Assembly: GCA_040143965.1 (NCBI GenBank)
Contig: JASJQH010000106.1
Span: 1 to 29,381, forward strand
Length of the DNA stretch: 29,381 nucleotides
Origin: Basidiobolus ranarum
Taxonomy: Eukaryota; Basidiobolomycota; Basidiobolomycetes; Basidiobolales
Direction of reading: 5' to 3'
Part shown: positions 26,482 to 29,381 of the stretch, piece by piece
How positions within the stretch are numbered: position 1 is the stretch's first letter
How the letters are laid out: every line of letters begins with the position of its first letter
The notes under the pieces: generated by a model
Seen by the model: the letters and a program-made list of their open reading frames with translations, nothing else
What the model was told of the DNA's origin: nothing
Database searches by the model: none
Made by a program: the position numbers and the translations under genes

Positions 26482-27093
26482 TTAGTTGGGTCTTGAGAAG
26501 TAGAATCGTCCACCACTAGGTCCGGATGTAACGCCTACAATCCCAAGTTTTCCAGAATTCTGATTTACAACGAATTTCTTCTCCTTTCGGATTGGGAAAG
26601 GTGGATTGCCATTTGCTTCAACCGCATAAGTCCACCAAGCAAATTCTCTGTTATTATTGCTGCTATCGTAGTACTTGAAGTAGCTTCTATTGCAACCAAC
26701 AACATTTTTCGAGGTTAGTTTACCAGTCTCACATACTACCTTGTTATTGGGAGCCTGCACTCTGTAATATTGTGTACTTTCATCTACAATGTTGAAATTC
26801 AGACAATATCCAGAGGTCTCGGGTCTCATGCATAGGTAGTTATTATTGTCAGGGCAATAGGCTAGACAGTGACCAGAACCATACGTCTTCTCTTTAATGG
26901 TATATGAATTCGCATTTCCTTCAATGACTCTGTCACCTTGTCCTGTAAAGATGACCTTTTGCGGATTTTTGGTTCCTTGGAATGTCACAGGGCTACCCGG
27001 AGCGAATACATTCTGATCATCACTGGGAGTAGCTGTTCCGGATTCCAAAGCCGAGCATGCCATGATGAGAGACACAAAGTTAATGAGAAGCAT
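26482..27093 (-). CDS. secreted protein with six conserved-looking cysteines, 203 aa, unknown function
   Basis: Intronless. The ATG at 27093 opens a signal peptide (M-L-L-I-N-F-V-S-L-I-M-A-C-S-A-L-E, cleavage near residue 15-20). The mature protein has cysteines at 76, 80, 88, 97, 121 and 134, spaced to allow three disulfides. It is rich in N, G, S, Y and aromatic residues (F-A-W-W-T-Y-A-V near 151-158), as in extracellular beta-rich proteins. Its end, G-P-S-G-G-R-F-Y-F-S-R-P-N, has a beta-strand look. I recognise no family. A TATA box 62 bp upstream and a poly(A) signal 66 bp downstream support expression. It could be an effector-like or cell-wall protein. Confidence 0.75.
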   Translation of the reverse strand: MLLINFVSLIMACSALESGTATPSDDQNVFAPGSPVTFQGTKNPQKVIFTGQGDRVIEGNANSYTIKEKTYGSGHCLAYCPDNNNYLCMRPETSGYCLNFNIVDESTQYYRVQAPNNKVVCETGKLTSKNVVGCNRSYFKYYDSSNNNREFAWWTYAVEANGNPPFPIRKEKKFVVNQNSGKLGIVGVTSGPSGGRFYFSRPN

Positions 27094-27154
27094 AGTAGAT
27101 TGAGCTGTAGAGAGTCAAACTTACTTTTTCAAACTCACTTCTAGATTCCAGATA

Positions 27155-27161
27155 TTTTATA
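27155..27161 (-). promoter_or_regulatory. TATA box of the 203-aa secreted protein gene
   Basis: TATAAAA on the minus strand, 62 bp before the ATG at 27093. Confidence 0.6.
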
Positions 27162-27275
27162 GTGAGTTTTCAACCGACGACATGTTGGCGTAGAGAAGGT
27201 TGTAAACCATCTGGATCCATATAGAGCAAAAACGCCTCAAAGGTGAGCTAAGTATGGGGTTACTGTTGATCTATC

Positions 27276-27299
27276 ACCATAACCACCACCATAACCACC
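27276..27299. repeat. 12-bp perfect tandem duplication
   Basis: ACCATAACCACC occurs at 27276-27287 and 27288-27299 without mismatch, in non-coding DNA. Confidence 0.9.
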
Positions 27300-27362
27300 T
27301 GCTTAATGTTGTTTCTATTTACAGGTTAGCAAACAATCTGTATATTCTTCGTTGCACGTATC

Positions 27363-27385
27363 CAAAAGGCTATCATAGCCTTTTG
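27363..27385. repeat. perfect 10-bp inverted repeat with 3-nt loop
   Basis: CAAAAGGCTA, TCA loop, TAGCCTTTTG. It resembles a strong RNA hairpin, but no gene nearby clearly ends or starts at it. Confidence 0.85.
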
Positions 27386-28299
27386 TTTGTTCCGAAAAGC
27401 CAGTTAGTGCCACTCTTTGTAATTGCTTATCATGGCCATATTTAGCATGGTACATCTTTCCCATATTTAGTCCAAAATATATGAAAAAATAAGAATGTAA
27501 ATGAACGCTTGATTATCAGGTGGCTATCAACAGTTAATAAATGCAATTGGGGAATATTTGATACACAAGCATTATGTAGAAGGGTTTTGTATACGATGAC
27601 ATCTACTACGGATAAAATACTAGTCAGAATCTACTTGAGTTAGGCCTAACACCAACCTTGTTTTGAATACACATTCCACATTGTTCAGCTTAGCACAATG
27701 CAACAATTCACTGGAAAATAAGTGCTTATTTATGTTTATAAAAGTAAAAGGTATATTCAAAACATAAACGTGAGAGGCTCTATTGCTGCAGTAATTATGT
27801 ATATTGTGGTCTATCTGTGCATGCTAGGAATAAATTGACTCAATACAACTTCTTTGATATAGTGAGTTTACCATCCACATGTTATACCCTTATAATTTGC
27901 TTTGCAGAGAGTACTGGCTCAAACCACTAAGTGAAATCTCATGTTCAGTGTCAACCATACCTAACTTTTGATGATTGTTGATCCATTTTGGATACTTCTA
28001 TCAATATCACTGGAATAACCTGAGTGCCTATCCATTACCCAAGTTAAATAATGGAAATTATAAATGATATGCTTTAACTTTACATTTCATATTTCTTAGG
28101 TTTAGCTATTTTGTGTTTGTAGATTGTTACACACTAATCATAACTTTGAGACTTCATGAGGTTTCAAAAGATGATAAGTAACTCAAACATTGATTGGTGC
28201 TTGACCATACTGATTTTAATTGGAAAGAGTATGGCCTTGTTGTGGTAAAGGCAATTCAAGAATATATAGTAACTGCAAGTAACTGGTATTCTCAACTAT

Positions 28300-29100
28300 T
28301 TGTCAGAATAAGGAACTAAACAAGGACTGGAAACAGCAACAAGAGGCTAGAAAGCAGGAGTGTACTTGGTTATAAACCACAAGGCAAGACAAGACTAGAC
28401 AGGGAAGGTATTTTGGCAAGAATCTTTATTGATAACTGGCATAGATCAGAATGAGGCCTGATCAAGGAAAACAGGGAGCTTATATAGATATTGCAGGGTG
28501 AAGCATAATATACTGAATAGGGTATATACTATGGCAAATAAGTTTGATGGCAGTCACCAAAACTTTCATGGTTTATCAATCAAGTAAACCTCATCATCCA
28601 GCTACATCCCCACTGCTTCCCCTCTGACCAAACAAAGAAGGCCTAGTGGGAACACTATTATCAGGAACAGCTCTATCTTGATTTGCTCCTTTGATGGAAA
28701 GTCAATCTCCACTTCTTTCCAACTTCCTTGCCTTCCTTGCTGAAATGGAAGCTACATTTGGAAATACAGACAAGGAAAGCACTTCAGCTACCAAGCTCCA
28801 TGCACTCAAGCAAGGGTCAAAGCCTGCATCAACTTATGTTGCAGAATTGTGCCTTCTTGCCTGTGACCTCAATTGGGGAGAATCTGCCCTGAGCAGCCAG
28901 CTCCAATATGGAATTTAAGAACGTATCAAGGATCTATTAAGCACTATGCCCTAACAGAAATAAATCAATTTGATCTGGATCAGATCCACCCTGCTGGATT
29001 GCAAAACCATCAGAGAACCATCAGAATATTGGTGGCTTGCATTCTGCCAGGTATTTTGATGGTGTAATGGTGGCTTCATGATGGTATTTTGATGGTATTC
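28300..29100 (+). mobile_element. broken Ty3/Gypsy-like LTR retrotransposon fossil (gag region)
   Basis: Between about 28691 and 28990 the sequence encodes a piece of a Retrotrans_gag-type capsid region (F-L-A-E-M-E-A-T-F-G-N-T-D-K and L-K-Q-G-S-K-P-A-S-T-Y-V-A-E are typical of fungal Gypsy gag). The flanking DNA from about 28300 differs in base composition from the AT-rich intergenic DNA and may be leader or LTR-derived. No polymerase, integrase or clear LTR pair lies in the window. The element is broken and incomplete, so it is read as an old relic; its right part, if any, lies beyond the window. Confidence 0.6.
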
Positions 29101-29381
29101 ATACATGTTAAAATATTGATCCTCATATTTGGCATGAGTTATATAATTTCAGGCAATTTTTGCAAAAAAATAATTTTTGAATGACAAATTACTGGATTTA
29201 CTGCTATAGGAATTCTAATTAATATGCTTGCCTTTATTTAGATATTTTTGGCTTTGTGTTCAAGCCATAATGAGAATAAAAAAAACAGGAATCTTGTTGT
29301 GTTTAGTCACTACATATGCACATACTTGACTGATCAGACATAACTCAACAACATCAATATGCTTTACTAGCAAACTAATGG
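29101..29381. other. AT-rich right edge, nothing recognised
   Basis: A/T runs and no coding frame. It could be intergenic DNA or further decayed mobile-element sequence. Confidence 0.3.

Larger units (their letters stand above)
27162..28300. other. gene-free stretch with a 12-bp duplication and a hairpin
   Basis: No convincing coding frame. It contains a perfect 12-bp tandem duplication at 27276-27299 and a perfect 10-bp inverted repeat at 27363-27385. The rest is AT-rich. Confidence 0.4.

Noticed and set aside
1-29381. tRNA, rRNA, CRISPR or bacterial operon features
   Set aside because: I scanned by eye for B-box-like GGTTCGA motifs, cloverleaf arms, spaced repeats and ribosome-binding patterns and found none convincing. 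A tRNA or ncRNA covariance search would be decisive.

Overview
The window looks like AT-rich nuclear DNA from a fungus, most likely an early-diverging lineage. The evidence is: short introns (54-91 bp) with GTA-type donors, CTAAY-like branch sites and TAG/CAG acceptors; AATAAA signals just after most stops; TATA boxes 40-110 bp before several starts; short TTAGGG-type telomere-like motifs; an Hst3/Hst4-type sirtuin, a fungal family; and a Ty3/Gypsy gag fossil. The phylum is not fixed by the sequence. A DDX21-like helicase with a GUCT domain and a pair of PL14-like secreted lyases argue against an ordinary yeast-like ascomycete, but that is inference.

Layout. 1-1.18 kb has no gene. A GFA-fold zinc protein lies on the minus strand at 1.2-1.7 kb. 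From 1.7 to 4.0 kb is gene-poor DNA with a heptamer minisatellite, four telomere-like motifs and a probable 64-residue membrane protein gene. A small secreted protein follows at 4.4 kb, then eIF2-alpha in four exons (5.1-6.3 kb). A stretch at 6.6-7.1 kb looks like decayed coding DNA. The DEAD-box/GUCT RNA helicase is one long exon (7.3-9.45 kb). Two divergent PL14-like secreted lyase paralogues occupy 9.75-12.7 kb. S-adenosylmethionine decarboxylase (minus, two exons) converges on the second lyase. After a gene-free 1.8 kb come thioredoxin reductase (plus, with a 5-codon first exon) and a seven-exon Hst3/Hst4-type sirtuin (minus). Mitochondrial ribosomal protein S33 (minus, two exons) and a glutathione S-transferase (plus) share a 322-bp divergent promoter at 22.3-22.6 kb. 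A three-exon gene of unknown function lies at 23.9-24.5 kb, a gene-poor stretch with coding-like fragments at 25-26.3 kb, and a secreted cysteine-containing protein at 26.5-27.1 kb. The right edge holds a broken gag fragment of a Ty3/Gypsy-like LTR element.

Functionally the window mixes housekeeping genes (translation initiation, rRNA processing, polyamine synthesis, thiol redox, mitochondrial ribosome, histone deacetylation) with four secreted or lineage-specific products: two lyases and two orphan secreted proteins. There is no operon-like grouping. The notable arrangements are the divergent PL14 pair, the divergent MRPS33/GST pair, and two convergent pairs (PL14-2/SAM decarboxylase and thioredoxin reductase/sirtuin). 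No tRNA, rRNA, CRISPR or bacterial-type element was seen. The most unusual non-coding pattern is a set of two-copy tandem duplications whose unit is repeatedly 12 bp, scattered across the non-coding DNA.
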